A stretch of DNA of 64,000 nucleotides from Saccharothrix sp. NRRL B-16314 (GTDB lineage Bacteria > Actinomycetota > Actinomycetes > Mycobacteriales > Pseudonocardiaceae). This document shows, piece after piece, positions 40,252 through 49,325 of this stretch. Within the stretch, counting starts at the first letter, position 1. Each line of letters starts with the position of its first letter. The stretch is from NCBI RefSeq assembly GCF_000716595.1, contig NZ_JNXC01000001.1, positions 1 through 64,000 on the forward strand, written 5' to 3'. A model generated the notes under the pieces. That model was not told where the DNA came from. It ran no database searches and was given only the letters and a program-made list of their open reading frames with translations. The translations under genes were made by a program, and so were the position numbers.

Positions 40252-41528
40252 CAGCCCTTGGCCTCCCCAGCCGCCCCGAACGCGTCCGCTGCTTCGTCGT
40301 CGGCGCGCTCCAGGTTCCGCGCCGCTTCGCGGATGGTCTCCTCGACCTCGAAGAGCACCTGCATGAAGTCACCGATCACGTGGACCGCGGACTCCTCGTG
40401 GCCCACCGCGACCTCGCGCAGCCGACGGCTGATCGCGTCGCTCACCCAGTTGTTGCCGAACTTCAGCTCGACGTCGAGGTTGTTGACCGCCCGGCCGTGC
40501 ACGTTGTCGACCAGGCTCCGGGCCTGGGAGACGAGCTTGAGCAGGTCCTCGACGCCCTGCTTGTCCAGGTCGAGCTGGACGGACTCCTTGTCGACCGCGC
40601 CGAGCGCCGTGGTGGCCTTGGCCAGGTCGGTCTGCGCGGCCTCCGTGAAGCTGTCCTTGACGGGCGCCGTCGCCGCGGGTTCCTCAGCCGGCGGCGCGGC
40701 AGCCGCGGGTGCGGTCGCCACGGGTGCGGGAGGGACCGGTGCTCCGGTGAACCCGGCCGGCAGGGTGACGGTGGCGTTGGGATCGGTGACCGCCGGCGCG
40801 CCGGCGAGAGGTGCGCCGGCAACTGGTGCCGTGGCAACCGGTGCGCCGGCACCTGGTGCCGTGGCAACCGGTGCGCCGGCACCTGGTGCGGTGGCAACTG
40901 GTGCGGTGGCAGGCATGGCGGCAACCGGCGGCGCGGGGAGCGGCGCGGCAGCGCCCAGATCGGCGACCGGCGCACCCGCGACCGGAACACCGGCGACGGG
41001 GCCGTCCACGACCGGCGTGCCGGAGATCGGCGTGCCGGAGATCGGCGTGCCGGAGATCGGCGTGCCGGAGATCGGGACCTCGGCAACCGGCGCGTTCGCC
41101 ACCGGCACCTCGGGAAGAGGCGTCCCGGGAACCGGCATCGCAGAGATCGGCAGCTCAGAGCTCGGCGTGCTCACAGCCGGCACCTCCGCGACCGGCGAGT
41201 CGGAGACCGGCGCGTTCGCGACCGGCGCCTCAGCGACCGGGACGTCCACAACCGGTGCCTCAGCGACCGGCACGTTCGCGAGCGGTGCCTCAACGACCGG
41301 GACATCGGGAACCGGCGCCTCAACAGCCGGCGCCTGAGCAGCCGGTGACTCGGCAGCAGGAGCCTCGGCAGCAGGAGCCTCGGCGACCGGCGGCCCGGGG
41401 ACCGGCACGTCGGCCACCGGCGCGTGCGCGCCGAAGGCCGGCTGGCCCGCCCCGGACAGCGTGAAGCCCGGCGGTATCTGCACCGTGGGTGCACCCGCCG
41501 TGAATGAGACCGTGTTCCCGTCGCTCAT
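40251..41528 (-). CDS. Ala/Pro/Val pentapeptide-repeat protein of the ESX-like unit
   Basis: A 425-residue protein. After about 30 residues (VSFTAGAPTVQIPPGFTLSG) it enters roughly 240 residues of degenerate five-residue repeats such as PVAEA, PVADV, PVANA, PISGT; ISGTP occurs four times in a row at about 41019-41078. The C-terminal 140 residues are helical (DSFTEAAQTDLAKATTALGA, LLKLVSQARSLVDNVHGRAV) and resemble a WXG100-type or PE-like partner domain. Its stop overlaps the start of the PPE-like gene, so it is probably exported with it, the repeat acting as a wall-crossing stalk. Start codon chosen at MSDGNTVSF because it begins the conserved segment. Confidence 0.7.
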   Translation of the reverse strand: MSDGNTVSFTAGAPTVQIPPGFTLSGAGQPAFGAHAPVADVPVPGPPVAEAPAAEAPAAESPAAQAPAVEAPVPDVPVVEAPLANVPVAEAPVVDVPVAEAPVANAPVSDSPVAEVPAVSTPSSELPISAMPVPGTPLPEVPVANAPVAEVPISGTPISGTPISGTPISGTPVVDGPVAGVPVAGAPVADLGAAAPLPAPPVAAMPATAPVATAPGAGAPVATAPGAGAPVATAPVAGAPLAGAPAVTDPNATVTLPAGFTGAPVPPAPVATAPAAAAPPAEEPAATAPVKDSFTEAAQTDLAKATTALGAVDKESVQLDLDKQGVEDLLKLVSQARSLVDNVHGRAVNNLDVELKFGNNWVSDAISRRLREVAVGHEESAVHVIGDFMQVLFEVEETIREAARNLERADDEAADAFGAAGEAKG

Positions 41529-41658
41529 CACTACCCCCTGCACTGCGCTTCGCCGCAGGCCCACCGCGCGTTAGCCGACGTCGACCGAATCACGCTTCCG
41601 GACGCCTTCCTTAGATGTACCGGTAAGCACGTTCGGTTCCAAGCCTCCGACCAGTTGC

Positions 41659-42336
41659 TTAGCGAAGATGTGAGTCGAACCAGTTCAACGCGCGCTGCCA
41701 CGCCTCGGCACTGGCCCCCGGCGTCGTGTCGAACCGGTGGCTGGTGTCGGAGAACCGGACCACGTCGGTCGCCACGGGAGCAGCCGCCGCAGCGTCGCGC
41801 AGCTTCTCCACGTCGCTGAACGGGATCTCGGCGTCGTCGTCCCCGTACAGCCCGAGCCACGGGCACGTCAGCTCTTCCGCCACCTCCACCAGCGACGGCA
41901 GCCCCTCGGCCAGCGGTTCCAGGATGCCGCCGCCACCGACCGTGACGGCGGCGCCGATGGTTCGGCTTCCCGCGACCACCATCGCGACCGCTCCACCGAG
42001 GTCGAAGCCCATGACGCCCATCCGGTCCTGGCTGACGCCCTGCTGCCCGAGCCACACGAACGCGACGTCGGTGTCGGCCAGCACGGCCTCACCGGACAGC
42101 GTGCTCACCATGGCCGGCGCCTCGTCGCCGGACACCTCGTCGTAGAGGTGCGGCGCCACCGCCAGCCACCCCTCCGCCGCGAGCGAGCTGACCAGTCCGC
42201 GAACGGTGTCGGTCACGCCGCGCGCCTCGTGGAGGACGACCAGGCCGCCGCGGACGGCGTTCTCCGGCTCGGCGACCGTCAGCCGCAGCTCACGGCCGTC
42301 GGTGAGGGAGAGCGTCTCGGTGCGGGTAGCAATCAT
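41659..42336 (-). CDS. Dienelactone hydrolase-family protein with Asp in place of the nucleophilic Cys
   Basis: A 225-residue alpha/beta hydrolase. GGLVVLHEARGVTDTVRGLV carries the family's Glu-containing loop, GDDDAEIPFSDVEKL the acid, and DTSHRFDTTPGASAEAW the His. The nucleophile elbow reads MGFDLGGAVAMV, whereas dienelactone hydrolases have Gly-x-Cys-x-Gly-Gly. With Asp there, hydrolase activity by the usual mechanism would be unexpected unless the protein uses an Asp nucleophile. It is divergent from the aminotransferase gene and has no obvious operon. Confidence 0.8.
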   Translation of the reverse strand: MIATRTETLSLTDGRELRLTVAEPENAVRGGLVVLHEARGVTDTVRGLVSSLAAEGWLAVAPHLYDEVSGDEAPAMVSTLSGEAVLADTDVAFVWLGQQGVSQDRMGVMGFDLGGAVAMVVAGSRTIGAAVTVGGGGILEPLAEGLPSLVEVAEELTCPWLGLYGDDDAEIPFSDVEKLRDAAAAAPVATDVVRFSDTSHRFDTTPGASAEAWQRALNWFDSHLR

Positions 42337-42457
42337 GGGGCAACCCTTCCACGTGGGGGTAAACGGCAGTCAACGTGAGCATCCGTACGGCAGGTATGCC
42401 CCATCCGGGTCTTTCACGGGCTAACGTCCAGCTCAGAACCCCGAAGGGAGTCCTTGG

Positions 42458-43525
42458 ATGACCGTCCGAACCCGTGCCGATCTCGTAGCTCTGCCCGCAT
42501 ACGTGCCCGGCAAGACCATCCCCGGCGCGATCAAGCTGGCCAGCAACGAGGTGTCGGCCGGACCGCTGCCCAGCGTGGTGCGCGCGATCGCGGACGCGGC
42601 CACCGCGGTGAACCGCTACCCGGACACCGCCGCCACCGAGCTCGTGGCGCGGCTGGGCGACAAGCTGGGCGTGCCCGTCGAGCAGTTGGCCGTCGGCTGC
42701 GGCTCGGTGACGCTGTGCCAGCAGTTGATCCAGGCGACCTGCACCGGCGAGGACGAGGTGCTGTTCGCGTGGCGCTCGTTCGAGGCGTACCCGATCGTCA
42801 CCGCCGTCGTCGGCGCGCGGCAGACGAGGGTGCCGCTGACCGGTGGTCACGAGCACGACCTGGACGCGATGGCCGCCGCGATCACGCCGCGGACCCGGCT
42901 GGTGTTCGTGTGCAACCCGAACAACCCGACCGGTACGGCGTTGCGCGCGGCGGACATCGAGCGGTTCATCGAGCGGGTGCCGTCGGACGTGCTCGTGGTG
43001 ATCGACGAGGCGTACAAGGAGTTCGTGGCCGACCCGGAGGTGCCGGACGGCGTCGAGCTGGCGAAGGCGCAGTGGGCGGCGGGCCGGGACAACGTGGCCG
43101 TGCTGCGCACGTTCTCCAAGGCGTACGGGCTGGCCGGGCTGCGCGTCGGGTACGCGGTGGCGTCGCCCGCCGTCGCCGAGACCCTGCGCAAGGTCTACGT
43201 GCCGTTCAGCGTGAACGCGCTGGCGCAGGTCGCCGCGCTGGCGTCGTTGGACGCCGAGGACGAGCTGATGACGCGGTGCCGGGCGATCGTGGCCGAGCGG
43301 ACGCGGGTGCGCGACGCGCTGCTGGCCGCCGGGTTCGAGGTGCCGGAGTCGCAGGCGAACTTCGTGTGGCTGCCGCTGGGTGAGCGGACGGCGGCGTTCA
43401 ACGAGCACTGCCTGGCGCACAAGGTGGTCGTGCGGGCGTTCGTCGGCGACGGCGCGCGCGTCACGATCGGCGAGCCGGAGGAGAACGACGCGTTCCTCGC
43501 CGCCGCGACCTCGTTCACCGGCTGA
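42458..43525 (+). CDS. Histidinol-phosphate / aromatic aminotransferase
   Basis: A 355-residue PLP aminotransferase of fold type I, HisC/Pat branch. [20 protein letters not shown] and [16 protein letters not shown] form the N-terminal block; the PLP phosphate and ring contacts are in [15 protein letters not shown] and [14 protein letters not shown]; Lys in [20 protein letters not shown] is the Schiff-base residue. In actinobacteria this sub-branch, called Pat, often transaminates aromatic 2-oxo acids as well as histidinol phosphate. With tyrA 32 kb away, a role in tyrosine/phenylalanine synthesis is likely. GAAGGGAG lies ahead of the ATG at nine bases. No his genes are adjacent. Confidence 0.9.
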   Translation: MTVRTRADLVALPAYVPGKTIPGAIKLASNEVSAGPLPSVVRAIADAATAVNRYPDTAATELVARLGDKLGVPVEQLAVGCGSVTLCQQLIQATCTGEDEVLFAWRSFEAYPIVTAVVGARQTRVPLTGGHEHDLDAMAAAITPRTRLVFVCNPNNPTGTALRAADIERFIERVPSDVLVVIDEAYKEFVADPEVPDGVELAKAQWAAGRDNVAVLRTFSKAYGLAGLRVGYAVASPAVAETLRKVYVPFSVNALAQVAALASLDAEDELMTRCRAIVAERTRVRDALLAAGFEVPESQANFVWLPLGERTAAFNEHCLAHKVVVRAFVGDGARVTIGEPEENDAFLAAATSFTG

Positions 43526-43553
43526 CCGCCTGACCCGCTGACCCGCTGACCGT

Positions 43554-44303
43554 TCACCGGGTCAGCATCTGGGCGATGGCCACGACTCCCACCAGCACGA
43601 TCACCCCGCGCAACACCGCTGGTGGGAGTCGGCGGCCGACCTTCGCGCCGAGCTGACCGCCGACGACCGAGCCGACCGCCAGCAGCAGCACGGCGAGCCA
43701 CGCCACGTCCGCGATGAAGATGAACAGCACGCCCGCGACCAGGTTCACGAACGCGGTCAGCACGTTCTTCAGCGCGTTCATCCGCTGGATGTGCTCGCTC
43801 ATCAGCACGCCCATGAGCCCCATCACCAGCACGCCCTGGGCCGCGCCGAAGTAGCCGCCGTAGATGCCCGCCAGGAACACGCCGACCCACAGCGCGAGCC
43901 CGCCGTGCTCCTGCCGTTCCCGTTCGGCCAGCTTGCGGTTGAGCCACGGCTGGGCGATCACCAGCACCAGCGCGATGGCGATCAGCACCGGGACGATCGC
44001 CGAGAACGCGTCCTCCGGCAGCACCACGAGCAGGATCGCGCCGACCACCGCGCCGAGCACCGACGCGGGCAGCAGCCGCTTCACCCGGCCCGCCTGGCCG
44101 GTCAGCTCACGCCGGTAGCCGAACGCGCCGCTGAGCGAGCCGGGCACCAGGCCGAGGCTGTTGGAGACGTTCGCCACCACCGGCGGGTAGCCGACGGCCA
44201 GCAGCACCGGGAACGTCACCAGCGTGCCGGAGCCGACCACCGTGTTGATCCCACCGGCGAACACACCGGCCAGGACGACGAGGATCGCCTCCAGCGTCGT
44301 CAC
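43554..44303 (-). CDS. TauE/SafE-family (TSUP) membrane transporter
   Basis: The 249-residue product has about eight membrane spans (AILVVLAGVFAGGINTVVGS, TLVTFPVLLAVGYPPVVANV, LPASVLGAVVGAILLVVLP, and more). NTVVGSGTLVTFPVL and GYPPVVANVSNSLGLVPGSL are hallmarks of the TSUP family, usually anion exporters for sulfite or organosulfonates. The matching second-half motif AGIYGGYFGAAQGVLVMGLM is present. Start GTG was chosen for GGGAG seven bases ahead; a GTG two codons earlier is possible. Substrate unknown. Confidence 0.9.
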   Translation of the reverse strand: MTTLEAILVVLAGVFAGGINTVVGSGTLVTFPVLLAVGYPPVVANVSNSLGLVPGSLSGAFGYRRELTGQAGRVKRLLPASVLGAVVGAILLVVLPEDAFSAIVPVLIAIALVLVIAQPWLNRKLAERERQEHGGLALWVGVFLAGIYGGYFGAAQGVLVMGLMGVLMSEHIQRMNALKNVLTAFVNLVAGVLFIFIADVAWLAVLLLAVGSVVGGQLGAKVGRRLPPAVLRGVIVLVGVVAIAQMLTR

Positions 44304-44420
44304 GACCACACTCCCGGTTCTCGCAGTTGGTCAGCGACGCTAACACCGCGTCAGGCGGTAGGGGGTGTGGTTCCCGCGACACCTGGCTCCGCCCGAACGG
44401 CGGTTCCGGCGTTACGCCGA

Positions 44421-44484
44421 GTGCCTCGCCCGGTCAGTGCCTCGCCCGGTCAGTGCCTCGCCCAGTCAGTGCCTCGCCCGGTCA
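44421..44484. repeat. Four copies of a 16-bp tandem repeat
   Basis: GTGCCTCGCCCGGTCA is repeated four times, one copy with a single change. The array ends exactly at the stop codon of the leftward beta-propeller gene, which lies in the last copy. A period of 16 cannot be a coding repeat. Confidence 0.9.
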
Positions 44485-45438
44485 GTGCCCGGCGCTTTCG
44501 GCGAACCGTCGCAGCGTGTACACATCGGACACTCCCGCGCCGGTGACCAGGGTGCCCAGGTTGCCGTCCACCACGAAACTGCCGTGGGGCGACCGGGCGA
44601 TCGTGGTCGGTTCGTCGTCGCCCCACGGCGCGGCGCGGTGGGTGGTGCGGGCGGTGCGCCAGCCGTCGTTCGACCGCAGCACGCTGACGGCCGCTTCCCC
44701 TGGTGCGCCGAGGGAGTTGGTGACGACGGCGAGGGAGCCGTCCGGGCGCAGGTCCAGGCCGTCGCCGCCGACCAGCGGTCGGTCGAGGGCGACCTCGGAG
44801 ACCTGGCCACCGCGGGTGACCTTGAACAGCGCACCGGTGTCGTAGCGGACCGCGAGCACGAAACCGCCGGGGTGCCAGGCGATCCCGTTCAGGCCGATGG
44901 TGGCGCTGCCGAGCCGGGGGTCGCGGGCGAGGACGGTGGCGTGGCCGCGGTGGTCGACCCGGTAGAGCGCGTCGGCGGCCGGGTCGGTGACGTAGGCGTT
45001 GCCGGCGCGGTCGACGGCGACGTCGTTGGCGGCGTGCCGGCCGGGGCCGATCGCGAGGTCGACCACGTGCAGCGGACGTCCGGTAGCGAGGTCGAAGACG
45101 CCGAGCCCGGAGGCCCGGTAGGTGGTGTCCGGGGTGGACCGGAGGCCCACGCCCATGTCGCCGTACGCGACGTAGACGCGGTCGCCGGCCACGTGCACGC
45201 CGAACGTGGACACCATCCGCGGGTCGCTGATCAGGGTCTTGGTGGCGCCGCCCGGCCGGACGACCTCCACCGTGCCGTGGCGCACCGAGCTGAGCAGGAA
45301 CGTCCGCCGCAGCGGGTCCCAGGTGATGCCCTCGGGGTGCAGTTCGGCGGATCTGCCGGTGATCGTCTCCGGTGCGGCGTGGGCCGACGCCGGCGCGGCG
45401 GTGAGGATCAGCAGCACGAATACCATCAGGACACGCAT
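44482..45438 (-). CDS. Secreted SMP-30/NHL-like beta-propeller protein
   Basis: A 318-residue secreted protein: signal peptide (MRVLMVFVLLILTAAPASAH), then a run of beta-propeller blades with LHPEGITWDPLRRTFLLSS, DVAVDRAGNAYVTDPAADA, GLNGIAWHPGGFVLAVRYD and GGDGLDLRPDGSLAVVTNS. The spaced Asp/Asn/Pro-Gly pattern matches the SMP-30/gluconolactonase-NHL group. Calcium-dependent lactonase or a binding function is possible; catalytic residues cannot be confirmed by eye. It is divergent from a MarR gene with a strong palindrome in between, and the stop falls in a 16-bp repeat. Confidence 0.8.
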   Translation of the reverse strand: MRVLMVFVLLILTAAPASAHAAPETITGRSAELHPEGITWDPLRRTFLLSSVRHGTVEVVRPGGATKTLISDPRMVSTFGVHVAGDRVYVAYGDMGVGLRSTPDTTYRASGLGVFDLATGRPLHVVDLAIGPGRHAANDVAVDRAGNAYVTDPAADALYRVDHRGHATVLARDPRLGSATIGLNGIAWHPGGFVLAVRYDTGALFKVTRGGQVSEVALDRPLVGGDGLDLRPDGSLAVVTNSLGAPGEAAVSVLRSNDGWRTARTTHRAAPWGDDEPTTIARSPHGSFVVDGNLGTLVTGAGVSDVYTLRRFAESAGH

Positions 45439-45477
45439 AGCACTCCGTTCACGTGGTCGAGTACGTGCTCGAAGCTA

Positions 45478-45493
45478 TATCAGACTCCTGATA
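45478..45493. promoter_or_regulatory. MarR-type palindromic operator
   Basis: TATCAG and CTGATA flank ACTC, a perfect six-base inverted repeat of the size bound by MarR dimers. It lies between the divergent beta-propeller and MarR genes, upstream of the TACGAT hexamer of the MarR gene by about 16 bases, so the regulator could repress both. Confidence 0.7.
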
Positions 45494-45519
45494 ACCGTCA
45501 ACGCGTTTACGATCGGACC

Positions 45520-45954
45520 ATGGGCATGCCGGTCGAGGAGCGCCTTGGTGGCGACATCAAGCGCGTGGAGCACGAGTTGATGCTGGTGAAGCAGCAGGCC
45601 GTGCGACCGGCGGGGCTGACGGTCGCGCAGTACGCGACGCTGCTCGTGCTGGACGGGCACCCCGGTGTCTCGGCCGCCGAGCTCGCGCGCCGCTGCCGGG
45701 TGACGCCGCAGACGATGACCACGATCCTGCGCAACCTGGAAGCCGCCGACCTGATCGCCCGCCTGCCGCACGAGGTGCACCGCAACGTCCTGGAGACCCG
45801 GCTGACCGAGGCGGGGCGCGCGGCGTTCGAGGTGGCCGACGCGCGGGCGTCCGCGGTGGAACGGCGGCTGGCGGACGAGTTCAGCGCGGCCGAGCGGGAG
45901 ACCCTGCGGGCGTTGCTGGCGAGGTGTTCGAAGGTGCTGACCGAGCAGTCCTGA
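45520..45954 (+). CDS. MarR-family transcriptional regulator
   Basis: A 144-residue winged-helix regulator. RPAGLTVAQYATLLVLDGHP, then VSAAELARRCRVTPQTMTTI for the recognition helix and RLPHEVHRNVLETRLTEAGR for the wing. The first and last helices form the dimer interface. TACGAT stands six bases before the ATG, the leaderless layout. The adjacent palindrome suits auto-repression and control of the secreted beta-propeller gene. Inducer unknown. Confidence 0.92.
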   Translation: MGMPVEERLGGDIKRVEHELMLVKQQAVRPAGLTVAQYATLLVLDGHPGVSAAELARRCRVTPQTMTTILRNLEAADLIARLPHEVHRNVLETRLTEAGRAAFEVADARASAVERRLADEFSAAERETLRALLARCSKVLTEQS

Positions 45955-46005
45955 CGCCCCTCACCGGCCCGTGCTGCGCCGGCGAGGGGTCGTCCGGTCC
46001 GGTGT

Positions 46006-46908
46006 TCAGCCCAGGTCGTCCGTGTCGAACGTGTTGCAGCGCGCCGGGTCGCCGGTCTCGAAGCCGGTCGTGTACCACTTCTGCCGCTGCGCCGACGTGC
46101 CGTGGGTGAACTGGGTCGTGTCGATGCGACCGCCGCCGAGCTCGCCCTGGATGAAGTCGTCGCCGATCCGGGCCGCCGCGTCCAGCGCCGCGTTCACGTC
46201 GTCCTGCGTCACGCCGGTGATCAGGGGCTGCCCGGACGCCGTCGGCACGGTCTGCGCGTGGTTGGCCCAGGCGCCCGCGTAGCAGTCCGCCTGCAGCTCC
46301 AGCCGCACCGAGTCCGACGTCGGCCCGGACCCCGAGCCCACCCGGTCGGACGTGCCCAGCTGGTTCTGGATGTGGTGCCCGTACTCGTGCGCCAGGATGT
46401 ACGCCTCGACGAACGGCCCGCCGGTCGCGCCGAACTTCTGCTGCATCTCCTGGAAGAACCCGAGGTCGATGTACACCTGCGCGTCCGCCGGGCAGTAGAA
46501 CGGCCCCACCGCGGACGACGCGTTGCCGCACCTGGTCTGCACGCCGCCGGAGAAGAAGTTCGTCTGCGCCGCCTGGTAGGTACGACCCGATCGGGCGAAC
46601 TGGTCGGTCCAGTAGCCCTGGATCGAGTTGATGAACGCCACCGCGCGGCAGTCGGCCTCGCGGTTCGCGTCCGCGCCGGTCCGGCACTTCTCCTTGATGG
46701 ACTCGGAGCCGACCTGCTGGTCCTGCCCGACGTCGCCGAACCCGGAGCCGGACGGCAACTGCGCACCACCGCCGAGCTGCGACAGCACCAGGTAGATGAT
46801 GAGGCCGACGATGCCGAGCCCACCACCTCCCATGGCTACCCGACCGCCGACACCCCGCTGGTCGGTCACCTGTGACGTGTCGAGTTCGGCGTTCTCGTTG
46901 AACTGCAC
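46006..46908 (-). CDS. Neutral zinc metallopeptidase (YpfJ-like), membrane-anchored
   Basis: A 300-residue protein. It has a short N-terminal part with one membrane span (GGGGLGIVGLIIYLVLSQLG), a linker, and a zinc metallopeptidase domain: FFSGGVQTRCGNASSAVGPF, YCPADAQVYIDLGFF, the zinc motif ILAHEYGHHIQNQLG, and LQADCYAGAWANHA with the third ligand. These match the YpfJ/PF04228 family. The catalytic domain probably faces outside. GGAGGA precedes the GTG at six bases. Substrate unknown. Confidence 0.9.
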   Translation of the reverse strand: MQFNENAELDTSQVTDQRGVGGRVAMGGGGLGIVGLIIYLVLSQLGGGAQLPSGSGFGDVGQDQQVGSESIKEKCRTGADANREADCRAVAFINSIQGYWTDQFARSGRTYQAAQTNFFSGGVQTRCGNASSAVGPFYCPADAQVYIDLGFFQEMQQKFGATGGPFVEAYILAHEYGHHIQNQLGTSDRVGSGSGPTSDSVRLELQADCYAGAWANHAQTVPTASGQPLITGVTQDDVNAALDAAARIGDDFIQGELGGGRIDTTQFTHGTSAQRQKWYTTGFETGDPARCNTFDTDDLG

Positions 46909-47415
46909 CGCGCGTCCTCCAACTCAAAGTCCACACAGAAGCCGGACATACACAAGCCCCGGGTGCGGGACCCGACGTCGGGGCACCGCAACCCGGGGTA
47001 TTCCCATGTGGAGATGACGAAACCATTCGTGACGAGGTCGGCGTGGACCGCGGTCGGCGCCGACGGTGGAGACGGCGCCCTCAGACTTGCCGGGTCAACA
47101 TCGTCAAGCGCGGCGATGGCGCCTGTGGCGCCGTGCGCTCGAAAACCTCGTCCAACCGCTCACGTTCGCGACCGGGCCGGTCTCATGACCGCTCCGCCCG
47201 CGGGGTTGCGGTCCGAACGCGAATCGTCATCGCGAGGACTTACCTGCACCGCACCACCTACCCCTTCCGGGCGTGCCGCCGGCGGTTCGGCTCGGGCTTC
47301 CGCCGGTGGCAGGTCCTACGTCGAGCATGCGCTTGATCGGCCCGATTCACAACTGGAGAACAAGTCCCCTGAACTGGTGAAACGCAATCAATCCGGCCGG
47401 TCGGGACGGTGACCG
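46909..47415. other. Intergenic stretch, about 500 bp
   Basis: No convincing gene on either strand. A long stem-loop lies at 46956-46998: CCCCGGGTGCGG pairs with CCGCAACCCGGGG with few mismatches around a further short stem. It may be a terminator or a structured leader. Codon use in all frames is poor. Confidence 0.5.
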
Positions 47416-47456
47416 CGCGCGGTGGGCGGGCACCTCGGGCGCCCGCCCACCGCGCG
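47416..47456 (-). terminator. Terminator of the 5'-nucleotidase gene
   Basis: CGCGCGGTGGGCGGGC and GCCCGCCCACCGCGCG form a perfect 16-base stem around nine bases, four bases after the gene's stop on the minus strand. Confidence 0.85.
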
Positions 47457-47460
47457 GAGA

Positions 47461-49191
47461 TCACGGGGTCGTGGTGATCCGGCCGAGCGCCGGCGGCGCG
47501 GTGTTCGGGTTCGCCGTCAGGTAGGCGCTGAACCCGTCCAGGTCGATGCCGCCACCGGTGATGTCGGTGCCGCCGGTGAACGTGCTGAAGCCGTCACCAC
47601 CGCCCTGGAGGAAGCTGTTGATCGTGACCCGGTAGTTCGCGGCCGGGTCGAGCGGCGCGCCGTTCAGCATGATCGCCGACACCTTCGAGCCGATGGGCGC
47701 GGACGCCGACCACGTGTAGGTCAGGCCCTTCGACGGCTGGAGGATGATCTGCCGCTGCGCGCCGTTGACGATCTGCCACTGCTGCTCCAGCGCCGCCTTG
47801 ATCTGCGTGCCGGTCAACGTCACCGTCTGGAGGATGTTGCCGAACGGCTGGACGGTGAACGCCTCGCCGTACGTCACCACGCCGTTGCCCTCACCCGCGG
47901 GCGAGGAGGCGTAGGTGAGGTCGGCGCGCACGCCGCCGGGGTTCATCAGCGCGAGGACCGCGCCGTTGTCCGTGGTGACGGCGAGCTGCGAGTCGGCGAT
48001 CAGGTTGCCCAGCGCGGACTCGCCGGCCGGGTTCTGCGCCCGCAGGATGTCCTGCGCGATGGTGCCGACCGGGCGGTTCGCGATCGGGCCGGACTTCGTC
48101 TTGGCCAGGTCGATGATCGCCTGGATCTCCGGGTCCGGGGTGACGGTCCGGGTCACCACGTGGTTGCGGGCGACCGTCGCCGACCGGATGACCTCGCGGG
48201 TGCGCTTGTCGATCTTGATGTCGACCACGGACAGCTCACGGCCGAACGCCAGGCCCTCGATGAACGGGCGCGGGTTGCCCGCCGGGTCGGTGACCGTGCA
48301 GTTGTAGTGCTGGTGGCTGTGGCCGGAGAACACCGCGTCGATCTTCGGGCTGACCTGCTCGGCGATCTTGCGACCGGGGCCGCCGGCGACCGTGCGGCAC
48401 TCGTCCGGACCGCCGCCCGAGGTGTTGTCGCCCTGGTGGATCAGCAGCACGATCGACTTCACGCCGAGCCGGTTCAGCAGGTCCGCGTACCGGTTGGCGG
48501 CGGCGACCTCGTCGCCGAACTCGAGTTCCTTGATGCCGTTCGGGTCGACCAGGATCGGCACGTCCTTCAGCGGCATGCCGATGAAACCGATCGGGACGCC
48601 GTCGCGGAACTCCACCCAGAAGGGGGGCAGCGCGGGGCGGTCGTTCGCGGCGAGGGTGACGTTGGCGCCGAGGATCGGGAACTCCGCGCCCTCGTAGCTG
48701 TCGCGGAACTGGCAGCCGTCGACCGGGTGGCAGCCGCCGCGCTGCATGCGCAGCAGCTCCTGGTAGCCCTCGTCGAACTCGTGGTTGCCCGCTGCCGACG
48801 TGTCCATGCCGACGTGGTTCAGGACCTCGATCGTCGGCTCGTCGTGGAACAGGGCGGACACGATCGGCGACGCGCCGATCAGGTCGCCCTGGCCGACGAT
48901 CACCGAGTTGCGCACCTCCGCCTGCAGGCCCTTGATGTGGGTGGAGTTGAACGCCGCGCCGCCCGCCTCGACCTGGGTGCCGTCGGACAGCGTGACGCGG
49001 CCCGAGGAACCGCTGGGGGGCTCGATGTTGCCGTGCAGGTCGTTGATGCCGATCAGGCGGACGTCGACCGTGCGGACCGGCTTGTCGTTGTCGGCCTGCG
49101 CGGGGTTCTGCACGAGCGTGACCGCCAGCGCTGCCGCCGCGGTGACCGCGAGCGCGGCGGAGCGCTGCGCGGTGCGTCTGAACGAGGTCAT
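47461..49191 (-). CDS. Secreted bifunctional metallophosphatase/5'-nucleotidase
   Basis: A 576-residue secreted enzyme that should hydrolyse nucleotides to nucleosides and phosphate. Signal peptide MTSFRRTAQRSAALAVTAAA, cleavage near AQA-D. The metallophosphatase domain has VRLIGINDLHGNIEP, VIVGQGDLIGASPI, TSAAGNHEFDEGY and AVFSGHSHQHYNC; the C-terminal 5'-nucleotidase domain has SALGNLIADSQLAV, NPGGVRADLTYA and LQGGGDGFSTFTGG. No anchor. It fits an extracellular nucleic-acid scavenging route with the nuclease encoded near the start of the window. The ATG after AGGAGG is chosen. Confidence 0.93.
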   Translation of the reverse strand: MTSFRRTAQRSAALAVTAAAALAVTLVQNPAQADNDKPVRTVDVRLIGINDLHGNIEPPSGSSGRVTLSDGTQVEAGGAAFNSTHIKGLQAEVRNSVIVGQGDLIGASPIVSALFHDEPTIEVLNHVGMDTSAAGNHEFDEGYQELLRMQRGGCHPVDGCQFRDSYEGAEFPILGANVTLAANDRPALPPFWVEFRDGVPIGFIGMPLKDVPILVDPNGIKELEFGDEVAAANRYADLLNRLGVKSIVLLIHQGDNTSGGGPDECRTVAGGPGRKIAEQVSPKIDAVFSGHSHQHYNCTVTDPAGNPRPFIEGLAFGRELSVVDIKIDKRTREVIRSATVARNHVVTRTVTPDPEIQAIIDLAKTKSGPIANRPVGTIAQDILRAQNPAGESALGNLIADSQLAVTTDNGAVLALMNPGGVRADLTYASSPAGEGNGVVTYGEAFTVQPFGNILQTVTLTGTQIKAALEQQWQIVNGAQRQIILQPSKGLTYTWSASAPIGSKVSAIMLNGAPLDPAANYRVTINSFLQGGGDGFSTFTGGTDITGGGIDLDGFSAYLTANPNTAPPALGRITTTP

Positions 49192-49325
49192 GGGGTGGGT
49201 TCCCTCCTGCGGCGCCCCGGGGGGAGGGCGCGGTACGGCGCAGGAGTTTGCCTTCCGAAGCTGACCGGCACCAGACATGCCCGTGGATCGTCAGTTAACG
49301 GAGATGTGCGGCATAGCCTTGGGGG

